Assembly: GCA_030041515.1 (NCBI GenBank)
Contig: JASHNS010000004.1
Coordinates: 18,075-82,074 of the forward strand
Source: Acidobacteriaceae bacterium
Lineage (GTDB): Bacteria; Acidobacteriota; Terriglobia; Terriglobales; Acidobacteriaceae
Direction: 5' to 3'
DNA: 64,000 nucleotides
In this document: positions 26,211 to 34,453 of the stretch, piece by piece
Layout of the letters: the number at the start of each line of letters is the position of its first letter
Position numbering within the stretch: the first letter of the stretch is position 1
Notes under the pieces: model-generated
The model's database searches: none
Told to the model about the DNA's origin: nothing
The model's input: the letters and a program-made list of their open reading frames with translations, nothing else
Translations under genes and position numbers: made by a program

Positions 26211-28127
26211 ATGTCCGGCGAGGGGATCTGTTTTCGCTGCGGAAGACCTCTGATCGGCGGCCAGTGCCCGGCGTGCGGCGGCAACGATGCGGGCCACGCG
26301 GCGCAGCCGCGGAAAGCAGCTTCCCGCAGAGGACTGAAGACGCTGGCTGTCGTGTTGCCCATCCTGTTCGCCTTGGCGGACGTGCTGGTGCTGGCCCTGG
26401 TGAACAGGCATCGCCACCCCCCGCAGTGGACCCCGCGCGGCTCCCAGCTGCAGCCGTGGCCCGCGCACGAAGGTCCGGTCGCCCAGCTCAACGAGTTACA
26501 CGGGCACGGAACGATTTACCTGGTTCAGCTGACTCCGCACAAGGCCGCCTACTCGGCCGATGACCTGGCGCAATGGCTGCACACGCGCTATGGGCTGGAC
26601 GCTCGCACTCTGCCGCCGGAACCGCTGCCGGAATCAGCGTGGAATGGCTGGCGGCGCCAGTATGGGGCGGAGCTGCTGTATGCGGAGATCAAGCGGACGC
26701 ATCCGGCGCTGGCGGCCAACCAGAATGCTTACCTCATTGGGCTGACGGATGCCGACCTGTATTCCGTGATGAACTACTGGTCCTCGACTTTCACGCAGCG
26801 GGATGGCGAGCGGGCGGCCATTATCTCGTCGGCCGAACTCGCAGATAGCCCGCGATGGTGGGGGCTGGCCAGGAACAACGCGGCCGACGCGCACCTCGGG
26901 GCTCGCCTGCGGCGCGTGCTGCTGAAGGACGTGGCCCTGCTGTACTGGCACCTGCCCGTCAACAACGATCCCACCAGCCTGCTGCACCAGCCGCAGGATC
27001 CGGACCTGCCCACGGAGGACATTTATGAGTCGGACCTGAACCCGGCGCAGTCCCGCTGGGGACAACTGGAGGGCGAGCCGTGCCTGTACTTCGAATATTC
27101 TGCCAGGACAGGATTGCACATCATGCCGGGCCGGCTCGTCCAAAGCTGCGAGGGCATCCGCACGCCGCAGAAAAATGGGTCGACGGAGCTCTTCGAAATC
27201 GACCTGCGCCTTGGGATGATGATCGATCGCCGCACCGACATCTGGATCCCAGGGACCATGCCAATCGCGTTCGAGCGGGCGCTGCGACCAGGATGGAAGG
27301 GAGACAACTCGTTCGGGATCAGCGGTGCCGACAGCTATGACGGCTTTCTGGCCTCCGCGGACAATATTTATATCTGGGTGAGATCCGATGACGGCGGCAG
27401 CGCCCAGCTGGTGCGCGACCCAATCTGGCTCTCCTGGCTTCCACTCGCAAAGTATGTTGACACGCAATACTCCGGGCTCTTTTACGAGTTGCGCTGGCGA
27501 ACCCAGCCCTATGCACACTACGATCTGCGGCGGTTCGACGGACAGGTGGAGTCCTATCTCCCCTGCTACTCTTCGACGCAATACTGTTCTCTCAACGGGG
27601 TGATAGACGCCAACGGCGGCGAGCTGCGCTTTCAGCGCGGCGCACAGCGCCGGCTGATGCAGGTGACCTCCTCCGACGGAGCGTGGCTGAAGCTCCGCTA
27701 TGGCACGGGATTCCGGATTGAAGAAGCCGACGACAGCCGCGGAGGAGCCGTGCGCTACGGCTACAACCAGCGGGACCAGCTCACCAGCGTCACCTACTCG
27801 AGCGGCGAAACGCTCTCCTTCGAATACGACGACGCCAATGATCTGACCGTCTTCAGTGCCTCGCCGGACGGCAAAACACCGCCCCAGGTGCTGCTGCGCA
27901 GCCAATACAAGGACGGGGTGCTGCAAAGCCAGACTCTGGCAGACGGCAGCACGTACCTGTATAACTACGGACCTCTGGACGACCGGCAGACTCGCTCCGC
28001 GACAGTGGAAACCCCGGGTGGCGGGTACTACTCGATTCGACGTTACGGGAATCTATGCCTGATCTGGGAGGCCGGCGCGGGGGGAAAGAGTGTTCCAGGC
28101 CGCAACGCCGGAGCTTTCGCCCGCTAA
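26211..28127 (+). CDS. Zinc ribbon - TM - inactive archaemetzincin-like domain - RHS/YD protein
   Basis: A 638-residue composite protein. Residues 7-22 form a zinc ribbon (CFRC...CPAC). Residues about 43-64 are one transmembrane helix. Residues about 98-260 follow the archaemetzincin layout: GHGTIYLVQL, RRQYGAELLYAEIKR, then NAYLIGLTDADLYSVMNY and ERAAIISSAEL. Where the family has HExxHxxGxxH, this protein has LLYWHLPVNND (243-253): the first His and the catalytic Glu are lost, so it should not be a protease. Residues about 325-390 (DLRLGMMIDRRTDIWIPG) resemble the DUF6531-type start of RHS proteins, and YGYNQRDQLTSVTYSSGETL shows YD-like repeats near the C-terminus. No toxin tip is seen. It overlaps its convergent neighbour by 4 bp. 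The domain calls are by eye; function unknown. Confidence 0.7.
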   Translation: MSGEGICFRCGRPLIGGQCPACGGNDAGHAAQPRKAASRRGLKTLAVVLPILFALADVLVLALVNRHRHPPQWTPRGSQLQPWPAHEGPVAQLNELHGHGTIYLVQLTPHKAAYSADDLAQWLHTRYGLDARTLPPEPLPESAWNGWRRQYGAELLYAEIKRTHPALAANQNAYLIGLTDADLYSVMNYWSSTFTQRDGERAAIISSAELADSPRWWGLARNNAADAHLGARLRRVLLKDVALLYWHLPVNNDPTSLLHQPQDPDLPTEDIYESDLNPAQSRWGQLEGEPCLYFEYSARTGLHIMPGRLVQSCEGIRTPQKNGSTELFEIDLRLGMMIDRRTDIWIPGTMPIAFERALRPGWKGDNSFGISGADSYDGFLASADNIYIWVRSDDGGSAQLVRDPIWLSWLPLAKYVDTQYSGLFYELRWRTQPYAHYDLRRFDGQVESYLPCYSSTQYCSLNGVIDANGGELRFQRGAQRRLMQVTSSDGAWLKLRYGTGFRIEEADDSRGGAVRYGYNQRDQLTSVTYSSGETLSFEYDDANDLTVFSASPDGKTPPQVLLRSQYKDGVLQSQTLADGSTYLYNYGPLDDRQTRSATVETPGGGYYSIRRYGNLCLIWEAGAGGKSVPGRNAGAFAR

Positions 28128-29323
28128 TGCGGGCCGCTTCCGCAGGCCACAGCTTCGTACCACGGCGCAAACAGCGCGCCCGGATGCAGCGCCAGACAAA
28201 CAACATCGCCCTGACGCGTGGCGTAAAACCGCGTTGCGCTCACCTTCATCTGGCTGTTGTTGGCCTGGTAGGGCCCCCATGGCTCCAGATTGAGGTAGTA
28301 GCTCGTGCTCCGGCTGCCGCGCGACACGTAGCCGCCCAGTACCTGCGCGGTGTAAATCTGCGGCGCGGACAGATCCGCCGAAACATCGATCGAGGCCGCC
28401 AATCCCCAACCGTAGAACGCGCTCAGAAAGCACAACGGAAAGATGGCCGTAGCGAACCGGGGACTCTTCCGCGCCGCCGGATAGTACATTGCCATCGACA
28501 GCAACCACCCAAACACGACAAAGGGCATCAGCAGCCCGATGGAGACAAAGTTCGCTCTCTCTGCGCCAAACATCAGGCCAATCGCGGAAATCATCAGAGC
28601 GGGAGACATGTTTCCCCGCGGATCGCTCCTGGCCGCGAAGAGCGCGTAGAGCAGCGGCTGGCGGTACACCAGCCAGGCCGCGGCGATTGGCATCAGAACC
28701 ACCACGGCCATCGCCGCCACCCGATCCGGCTCCGGGCCGAAGAGAAAGAGCCCCGCGGCGGCGCCATCCACCACCCACATACCGATGCTGATCCGCTTCG
28801 CCCGCCCCAGCGCGCTCCGCCGATCGCCCTGCGTCGCTCCCAACTCCTCGTCCCGGTCGATCTTCTCCAGAAGCTGTTCTTCGTCCCGCTGATCCAGGTC
28901 CTTCAGCTGCGCAATCCACTCGGCCAGCCAGCCATCGGTCGCGAACCTCGTCAGAGGAATCGTTCCGGCCCGATCCCGCAGGCAGATCACCTTGTAGGAC
29001 CCATACCGTCCCTGGTACGTGCGGTAGCCCTCCACCTGGCTGAGGTCGAACTCGCGCGCTTGAATGGGCCCCTGCACGCGGAGCCGCGCTCCGTCAAACA
29101 CCATCTGCGAGCGCAGTGCCGTCAGACCCATGTACAAGCCAAAGGCAGCGAGCCCTGCCGATACCACCATGGGCGCCCCAGGATGCAGGCTGTGTGCGCT
29201 CTCGAGCAAAATTAAGGCGCCCATTCCAACCGATCCCACGGCAAACGCCAGGAATACACCTATCTGTGCTGCCTGCAGTCGGTACACGCGACGCGACACC
29301 GCAATCTGCCCAACAGGACCCAT
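28124..29323 (-). CDS. Polytopic membrane protein with PH-like segment, unknown function
   Basis: A 399-residue protein. Two N-terminal helices (IGVFLAFAVGSVGMGALILL; MVVSAGLAAFGLYMGLTAL) are followed by a soluble beta-rich stretch (FDGARLRVQGPIQAREFDLS, then KVICLRDRAGTIPLTRFATD) like bacterial PH domains of membrane proteins. An acidic, probably helical linker (DLDQRDEEQLLEKIDRDEEL) leads to four or more further helices (about residues 185-315). The C-terminal about 85 residues are soluble and end with two Cys (DVVCLALHPG, AVACGSGPH). GGAG lies eight bases before the ATG. It converges on the RHS-like gene with a 4-bp overlap. No function can be assigned. Confidence 0.7.
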   Translation of the reverse strand: MGPVGQIAVSRRVYRLQAAQIGVFLAFAVGSVGMGALILLESAHSLHPGAPMVVSAGLAAFGLYMGLTALRSQMVFDGARLRVQGPIQAREFDLSQVEGYRTYQGRYGSYKVICLRDRAGTIPLTRFATDGWLAEWIAQLKDLDQRDEEQLLEKIDRDEELGATQGDRRSALGRAKRISIGMWVVDGAAAGLFLFGPEPDRVAAMAVVVLMPIAAAWLVYRQPLLYALFAARSDPRGNMSPALMISAIGLMFGAERANFVSIGLLMPFVVFGWLLSMAMYYPAARKSPRFATAIFPLCFLSAFYGWGLAASIDVSADLSAPQIYTAQVLGGYVSRGSRSTSYYLNLEPWGPYQANNSQMKVSATRFYATRQGDVVCLALHPGALFAPWYEAVACGSGPH

Positions 29324-29409
29324 CTCGCAGTCTCCGGTTGTTCAGCTTTGTACCATAACTACGCGTCACGGAGCCCGCTAATTTTTTGGGGTTGGGCCGA
29401 AGACATGGG

Positions 29410-29461
29410 GTCTTCCTGATCACGGATCACGGATCACTGATCACTGACCGCTGTTCCCTGC
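29410..29461 (-). repeat. GATCAGTGA-family repeat after thiG
   Basis: On the minus strand, starting about a dozen bases after the thiG stop: GCGGTCAGTGATCAGTGATCC, then GTGATCCGTGATCAGG. This is the most regular copy, with four near-perfect 8-9-bp steps. Confidence 0.78.
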
Positions 29462-29462
29462 C

Positions 29463-30233
29463 CTACCGCGATACCCCTTCCAGCGGCGAGCTCGCCGTCG
29501 CGTACAGCTTCCGCGGCATCCGTCCGGCCAGATAGGCCATGCGCCCGGCCAGCACCGCGTGCTGCATTGCTTCCGCCATCACAATGGGATTCACCGCCGC
29601 CGCAATCGCCGTGTTCATCAGCACCGCATCCGCGCCCATCTCCATGGCCAGCGCCGCGTCCGACGCCGTCCCCACGCCGGCATCCACAATCAGCGGCACC
29701 TCGGTGATTCTCTCGCGCAGAATCTGCAGCGTGGCGCGGTTCTGGATGCCCAGTCCGCTCCCAATCGGCGCTGCCAGCGGCATCACCGCGGCCGCTCCCG
29801 CATCGATCAGCCGCTGCGCGAAGACGACATCGTCCGAGGTGTACGGCAGCACCGTGAATCCTTCCTTCACCAGCGTGCGCGTTGCTTCCAGCGTGGCCTG
29901 CACGTCGGGATACAGCGTGGCCTGGTCGCCGATCACCTCGATCTTCACCCAGTCGGAGATCCCCACCTCCCGCGCCAGCCGCGCCGCGCGCACCGCCTCA
30001 TCGGCCGTGTAGCAGCCCGCGGTGTTCGGCAGCAGAAAATACCGGCGCGGATCGATGAAGTCCAGCAGCGACTCGCGCGAGCGGTCGAGGTTCACGCGCC
30101 GCACCGCGACCGTCACCATCTCCGCGCCCGAAGCTTCAATCGCGGCCTGCGTCTCCGGCCCATCTTTATACTTGCCTGTGCCCACAATCAGACGCGACTG
30201 AAAGGCTTTTCCTTGAATGACGAGGGGTTCCAT
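29463..30233 (-). CDS. thiG: Thiazole synthase ThiG
   Basis: A 256-residue TIM-barrel enzyme that builds the thiazole phosphate of thiamine from deoxyxylulose phosphate, dehydroglycine and ThiS-thiocarboxylate. The Schiff-base Lys is in [17 protein letters not shown]; the phosphate-binding loops are [15 protein letters not shown] and [20 protein letters not shown]. It stands without other thi genes: upstream on the strand is the vapC-like toxin gene, only 40 bp away, so no TPP riboswitch fits before it. Confidence 0.95.
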   Translation of the reverse strand: MEPLVIQGKAFQSRLIVGTGKYKDGPETQAAIEASGAEMVTVAVRRVNLDRSRESLLDFIDPRRYFLLPNTAGCYTADEAVRAARLAREVGISDWVKIEVIGDQATLYPDVQATLEATRTLVKEGFTVLPYTSDDVVFAQRLIDAGAAAVMPLAAPIGSGLGIQNRATLQILRERITEVPLIVDAGVGTASDAALAMEMGADAVLMNTAIAAAVNPIVMAEAMQHAVLAGRMAYLAGRMPRKLYATASSPLEGVSR

Positions 30234-30273
30234 GGGGACATTTTACGTCCGTACGTGATGTGCGGCGAGAGAT

Positions 30274-30666
30274 CTACCAGATCACTCGAAGGACCCTGGA
30301 TTTGCGAATTTGCTGATCGGCTGTAACCAGGGGGGCGCGGCGCGCGATGGCGGTCGCGGCAATGATGCGGTCGAACGGATCGCGGGGAAATTCCGCCGGA
30401 AGCCTGGCGGCCGCGGTAGCAATCTCGGCCGTCACCGGGACAACGGTGAATCGGCGTTCGATGGCGGCCAGAAGCTCCTCGATCGTGACCAAAGACTCGA
30501 TTCGTCCGCGCTGAACTCCTCGGGCGATCTCGAAAAACGATGCGCTCGACACCAGGATGTCTTCTCCGCTTTCGAGAGCCTCCTGAATCGCCCGTGTGGC
30601 CGCACGGGACAGCTGGCCGGGATTCTCGCCGAGCCACATTGCAATGTGCGTGTCGAGGGTGATCAC
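30274..30666 (-). CDS. PIN-domain toxin, VapC-like
   Basis: A 130-residue PIN-domain ribonuclease candidate. Acidic residues of the active site are visible in MITLDTHIAMWL (Asp5), SASFFEIARGV (Glu), FPRDPFDRIIAATAI (Asp) and LVTADQQI (Asp). VapC toxins cleave specific RNAs and are held by the antitoxin encoded with them. It starts with GTG at 30666, overlapping the antitoxin stop as GTGA. Confidence 0.88.
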   Translation of the reverse strand: MITLDTHIAMWLGENPGQLSRAATRAIQEALESGEDILVSSASFFEIARGVQRGRIESLVTIEELLAAIERRFTVVPVTAEIATAAARLPAEFPRDPFDRIIAATAIARRAPLVTADQQIRKSRVLRVIW

Positions 30667-30977
30667 GCGCGCCGCCTGGCCCTCCCGGGCCGCTCCGGTT
30701 TGATCTTCTCGTGGTCATCCTTCTTCGCGGAAGTTGCCGGAAAGACATCCTGATCCCATTCTCCCGGCTCAACAATCGGCGAAACGATATCGCCCACGAT
30801 CCTGGCTTTTCCTTTCAGGAACCCAAAGATGCTCTCGGGCTTTGTTTCGGCGATCGGCACCAGCTTTGCCTTGGGCTTGCCCCTCTTCGTGATCAGCACC
30901 TCGCCTCCGTGGTCGTAAACATCATCGATCAGCGCGAGGCACTGCGCCTTGAATTTCCCGGCTGGGATTGTCTTCAT
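30663..30977 (-). CDS. Phd/YefM-type antitoxin
   Basis: A 104-residue protein starting at MKTIPAGKFKAQCLALIDDV, the typical N-terminal DNA-binding fold of Phd/YefM antitoxins, with EVLITKRGKPKAKLVPI next. The C-terminal part is charged and probably disordered (SAKKDDHEKIKPERPGRARR), as expected for the toxin-binding tail. An in-frame codon at 31004 would add nine residues but no fold. It is coupled to the PIN toxin. The sequence ATGACTATGGTCAT with ACCATGGTCAT just upstream (30989-31018) contains short inverted motifs that may be its operator. Confidence 0.85.
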   Translation of the reverse strand: MKTIPAGKFKAQCLALIDDVYDHGGEVLITKRGKPKAKLVPIAETKPESIFGFLKGKARIVGDIVSPIVEPGEWDQDVFPATSAKKDDHEKIKPERPGRARRRA

Positions 30978-30988
30978 GACTACTCTCC

Positions 30989-31018
30989 AAATGACTATGG
31001 TCATCTTACCATGGTCAT
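30989..31018. promoter_or_regulatory. Candidate autoregulatory operator of the toxin-antitoxin pair
   Basis: Two ATGGTCAT steps (31001-31008 and 31012-31019), preceded by ATGACTATGG, with local inverted symmetry (ATGAC/GTCAT), immediately upstream of the antitoxin start. Antitoxins usually repress their own promoter through such sites; this assignment is inference. Confidence 0.4.
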
Positions 31019-31047
31019 ATTGCTAATCTATTTGGACGCAAACGTGA

Positions 31048-31080
31048 AAGGCCCGCTGCCTGGTTCGGCATGCGGGCCTT
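31048..31080. terminator. Strong hairpin between antitoxin and small-ORF region
   Basis: AAGGCCCGC (31048-31056) pairs with GCGGGCCTT (31072-31080), and inside TGCC pairs with GGCA around TGGTTC with one bulged T. With the A/T ends it looks like a two-way intrinsic terminator. It would insulate the toxin-antitoxin operon from transcription of the upstream gene. Confidence 0.6.
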
Positions 31081-31322
31081 GATCACCGGTGAGCTGGGTG
31101 GTTTGACCTGAGGCGCCATTCGCTTGCGTGGCTGGCCTCGGCGTTCATTGTTGTACGCCAGGACTTAGGTTTCCGGCGAAAAGCGGCTCTAAGCCTCAGT
31201 CACCTCACGTGTGCTCGTACAACTACTACCATCGGAATTTTTCATTGGCTGGATCATCCTCCTTTCCCGTGTACGGTTACGTTAACCCCGGGCTGCAGAG
31301 CCACGCAAGTGGAAGCATCCGT
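31081..31322. other. Intergenic region of lower GC
   Basis: About 240 bp with visibly lower GC than its surroundings. It contains no conventional gene. The only coding candidate is the very small ORF at 31189-31245 on the minus strand, preceded by AAAGGAGG. Confidence 0.5.
31189..31245 (-). CDS. Possible 18-residue peptide (speculative)
   Basis: ATG at 31245 opens an 18-codon frame, MKNSDGSSCTSTREVTEA, ending with TAG. A textbook AAAGGAGG lies 12 bases upstream, a rather long spacing; an in-frame ATG directly abutting the AAAGGAGG would add four residues. The peptide is polar, Ser/Thr-rich and has one Cys. It lies downstream of the epoxide-hydrolase-like gene. It could be a real small protein, a leader peptide or chance. 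Confidence 0.3.
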   Translation of the reverse strand: MKNSDGSSCTSTREVTEA

Positions 31323-31733
31323 TCAGTCACCCGTCGGCTCGCTGGTCGCGTCCTCTTCGGAGTGCAGTTGCTTCTCGAACTGCCGGAGGTCCCAATAGTC
31401 GCGCCATGCGGCGATCTTTCCCTCGCGCATTTCGAAAATGCCCATGCACGGCACGCTTACTCGCCTGCCTTCAACCAGGAAATGATCGATGCGCTCGGTC
31501 AGCACCACGTCCCCTGCCGCCACAATGTGCAGGATCTCCCAGGGCAGCGCGGTCATCTTCTGCGCGCCGCGGCGCAGCGTTTCCCGTATGGCCTCCCGGC
31601 CTTCCACCGCCTGCCATGGAGAATTCCACCAGACCGCATCGTCCGTGAAGAAGCCGGCAAACTCATCCGGGTCCGCCCGCACGCACGCCTCGATGAAGCT
31701 CCGAATCAGGGCAACGTTCTCTTCGTTCGCCAA
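31323..31733 (-). CDS. Limonene-1,2-epoxide hydrolase-like (SnoaL/NTF2 fold) protein
   Basis: A 136-residue protein with the alpha+beta cone fold of the LEH family. The Arg-Asp pair of the catalytic set is seen in VLTERIDHFLVEGRRVSVP and the third Asp in KIAAWRDYWDLRQFEKQL, matching the Asp-Arg-Asp arrangement that activates water to open epoxides. Substrate unknown. The start is TTG at 31733 with GAGGA six bases upstream. It lies 55 bp downstream of the cyclic-nucleotide-binding flavoprotein and may be co-transcribed with it. Confidence 0.8.
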   Translation of the reverse strand: MANEENVALIRSFIEACVRADPDEFAGFFTDDAVWWNSPWQAVEGREAIRETLRRGAQKMTALPWEILHIVAAGDVVLTERIDHFLVEGRRVSVPCMGIFEMREGKIAAWRDYWDLRQFEKQLHSEEDATSEPTGD

Positions 31734-31788
31734 TGTCAGTCCTCGGCGGCATTCATCATACGGCAGGAGCCGTTCGTGGCACGCCTCG

Positions 31789-33459
31789 CTACGCTTCCGC
31801 CAGCGCGCGTTGCACCAGATGGATCGAGATCGACCCCTCGCCCACCGCGGAGGCCACCCGCTTCACGTTCCCGGAGCGAATATCTCCCACGGCAAAAACG
31901 GCGGGAAGGCTCGTCTCCAGCATCTGCGGAGGGCGGCTGAGCGGCCACTTCACCGGGGCGCTGCCGAGAACCGCATCCAGGTCGCGTCCGGTGAGAATGA
32001 ATCCCCGCTCATCGAGAGCGACGCATCCGCGCAGCCAATCGGTGCGCGGCGAAGCGCCGGCCATCACGAAGACATGCCGGATGTCGTGCTGCGATTCTTC
32101 TCCGGTTGCGCGATTGATCCACGTGACACGCTCCAGCTGCGCATCGCCGGCCAGCGCCACGATCTCGGTTTGGAAATGCAGCTCAATCGCCGGGTTCTCC
32201 ACGATGCGCTGGATGAGGTAATGCGACATCGTCTCGGACAATCCCCGGCCTCGCACCAGCATGTACACCCTGCGAGCGGACTCGGACAGGAAAACAGCGG
32301 CCTGACCTGCCGAGTTTCCGCCGCCCACAACAATGACGTCCTCGTCCCCGCACAGCTGCGCTTCCATAAACGTGGCGGCGTAGTAGACGCCCTGCCCGGC
32401 GAACTGCTCCAGGTTCTCGACTTTCGGCTTGTTGTACTGCGCGCCGCTGGCGATGACGATGCTGCGCGTCTCAATGCAGTCGCCGCCCTCCAGCGTGAGC
32501 TGGTAGGGATGCTGGTCGCAGCGCACCTTCACCACCTTTTGCCCGACCATCATGCGCGCGCCGAAGCGTTCCGCCTGCACCACGGCGCGCCCGGCGAGTT
32601 CCTGCCCCGAGATCCCCATCGGAAAGCCAATGTAATTTTCGATTTTCGAGCTCGACCCCGCCTGGCCGCCGGGAAAATCCGCCTCGATCACCACCGCATC
32701 CAGACCCTCTGACGCAGCATAGACCGCCGCCGCCAAACCGCCAGGACCTGCGCCCACAATGGCGACGTCGTGGATGCGGCGATCGTCGCTGCGGCCGATG
32801 AAGCCCAGACACTCCGCCAGCCGTTGCGTTGTCGGATTGCGCAGCAACTTCTTGCCGCTGCAGATCACCACGGGGACGTCTTCCAACCGGATGTCAAAGC
32901 GGTCGAGCAGTTCCTGCGACCTCTTGTCGCGATCGAGATCGACATAGCCGTACGGATGGCCATTGCGCGTGAGAAATTCGCGCAGCCGCAGCGTGTTCGA
33001 GGAGTGCTGCGACCCCAGCACGATCACGTTGCCCCAGCCTTCCGAAATCAGGGTGAGCCGCCGCAGCAGAAAGGCGCGCATCAAGACGTCGCTGAGTTCG
33101 GCATCTTTGGCGATCAGCGTGCGCAGCGCGTCTGCGCCGACCTCGAGAAACTCCCCCGCCTCCGTCACCCGCCCGCGCGAGAGTCCGCGATTCCCCGAAA
33201 TCATCACCATTTCCCCGGAAAACTGACCGGGGCCATAGCTGACCACCAGGCGCTCGCCGGAAAGATCGAGCAGCACAATATCCAGCTTTCCTGAGAGCAC
33301 CACGTAACAGGGAGTGCCCAGCGCCCCCACTTCGAACAGAATCTCTCCCGCCTGAACCGCTCGCGGCTTGCCATACGGCCGGATGCGGTCGATCTGCGCC
33401 GGCGTCAGGACCGGGAAAGCTTCTGCCTGCCGATTCGGCGAGTCAATCGCTGGCAACAT
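31789..33459 (-). CDS. cNMP-binding domain fused to thioredoxin-reductase-like FAD protein
   Basis: A 556-residue fusion. Residues about 15-130 form a cyclic-nucleotide-binding domain (VQAGEILFEVGALGTPCYVV, GPGQFSGEMVMISGNRGL). Residues about 140-215 look like a glutaredoxin/thioredoxin fold (VIVLGSQHSSNTLRLREFL) whose CxxC position reads SQHS. The rest is a class-II thioredoxin-reductase-like flavoprotein: FAD loop [22 protein letters not shown] loop VIVVGGGNSAGQAAVFLSES, and C-terminal FAVGDIRSGNVKRVASAVGE. The redox pair is missing: YYAATFMEA stands where reductases have CATC. ATG at 33459 is fixed by AGGAG seven bases upstream. It probably senses a nucleotide and oxidises NADPH, but the electron acceptor is unknown. 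Confidence 0.85.
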   Translation of the reverse strand: MLPAIDSPNRQAEAFPVLTPAQIDRIRPYGKPRAVQAGEILFEVGALGTPCYVVLSGKLDIVLLDLSGERLVVSYGPGQFSGEMVMISGNRGLSRGRVTEAGEFLEVGADALRTLIAKDAELSDVLMRAFLLRRLTLISEGWGNVIVLGSQHSSNTLRLREFLTRNGHPYGYVDLDRDKRSQELLDRFDIRLEDVPVVICSGKKLLRNPTTQRLAECLGFIGRSDDRRIHDVAIVGAGPGGLAAAVYAASEGLDAVVIEADFPGGQAGSSSKIENYIGFPMGISGQELAGRAVVQAERFGARMMVGQKVVKVRCDQHPYQLTLEGGDCIETRSIVIASGAQYNKPKVENLEQFAGQGVYYAATFMEAQLCGDEDVIVVGGGNSAGQAAVFLSESARRVYMLVRGRGLSETMSHYLIQRIVENPAIELHFQTEIVALAGDAQLERVTWINRATGEESQHDIRHVFVMAGASPRTDWLRGCVALDERGFILTGRDLDAVLGSAPVKWPLSRPPQMLETSLPAVFAVGDIRSGNVKRVASAVGEGSISIHLVQRALAEA

Positions 33460-33565
33460 GGGCAAGCTCCTTTCGCGATCCGCCTGCTCGTTCCACTACT
33501 GGATGTCTGCGCATCGATTATGCGCCGTCCCGCGCTCCCGCGCAGACTCCGGATATTCGCATGTC

Positions 33566-34369
33566 CTACCAGGAGTGCCACGACCCCTCGTGCTCTACCA
33601 GCGACACCTGCACGCCGAAGAGCGCGCGCAGCCGCTCCGCCGTGATCAGCCCCCGCTTTGCCCCATCGGCAAAGATGCGCCCCTCGCGCATCAGGATCAC
33701 GCGATCGATCTCCGGGATAATGTCCGCGAGGTGATGCGTCACCATCACGATCCCCACGCCCTGCCCGGCCACCCTCCGCAGCGCCTCGCGCAGTTCCCGC
33801 TGCGCGGCCAGATCCAGCGCGTTCGACGGCTCATCCAGCAGCAGCATCTCCGGCTGATGCACCAGCGCCCGTGCGATCATGATCCGCCGCTGCTCCCCCG
33901 CCGACATTTCGCCGACCAGCTTGCCCGCCAGATGCTCGGCCATCATCAGGTGCAGCGCCTCCTCGGCGCGCTCCCGCATCCGCGGCTCCACGTGCAGATT
34001 CGGCCAGAGCGTCGACGCCGAGAAGAACCCCGCGATCACCGCATCCAGTCCCGACGTCACCGGCGTGCGCTCGCCCGGCAACTCGGCGGACACTACGCCC
34101 AGATGCGACCGCAGCTGCGAGACGTCCCACCGTTTCCGCCCCAGCAGCAGCAGCTCCGTCCCCGGCATCACAATCGGATAGCACTGGCACGTGATCGTTT
34201 TGATCAGCGTCGATTTCCCGCACCCATTCGGCCCCAGGATCGCGACGTGCTCGCCGGTGGCAATGCGCAGCGAGATCTCGTGCAGCACAACATTGTCGCC
34301 ACGCGCCACATTCACGTTACGCATCAGCAGAAAATCCGCTTTGCTCACAGAAAAATTATGGCAGAGCAC
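33566..34369 (-). CDS. Stand-alone ABC transporter ATPase
   Basis: A 267-residue ATP-binding subunit. Walker A is AILGPNGCGKSTLIKT, the signature is GEMSAGEQRRIMIARAL, Walker B is MLLLDEPSNALD, and the switch His is in IVMVTHHLADIIPEIDRV. Overall it resembles the ModF/YlmA-like group. No permease or binding protein is adjacent, so partner and substrate are unknown. Possible starts are GTG 34369 (AGGA just upstream), GTG 34348 and ATG 34324. Confidence 0.88.
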   Translation of the reverse strand: MLCHNFSVSKADFLLMRNVNVARGDNVVLHEISLRIATGEHVAILGPNGCGKSTLIKTITCQCYPIVMPGTELLLLGRKRWDVSQLRSHLGVVSAELPGERTPVTSGLDAVIAGFFSASTLWPNLHVEPRMRERAEEALHLMMAEHLAGKLVGEMSAGEQRRIMIARALVHQPEMLLLDEPSNALDLAAQRELREALRRVAGQGVGIVMVTHHLADIIPEIDRVILMREGRIFADGAKRGLITAERLRALFGVQVSLVEHEGSWHSW

Positions 34370-34453
34370 GGTTTTCCTGGGCTCCGCTTCGCAGATTCCG
34401 GCGAGACCGCCGGTCCCCGTCTGTCATTTCCGGCTGTGGGCTGCCCACGATCG

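Noticed and set aside
30234..30273. TPP riboswitch before thiG
   Set aside because: Only 40 bp separate thiG from the toxin gene, and no THI-box sequence is visible.
31246..31270. Resemblance to the 3' end of 16S rRNA (GGCTGGATCATCCTCCTTTC)
   Set aside because: Only about 20 bases match and with a change; no rRNA sequence lies upstream. It is better explained as the complement of a Shine-Dalgarno.
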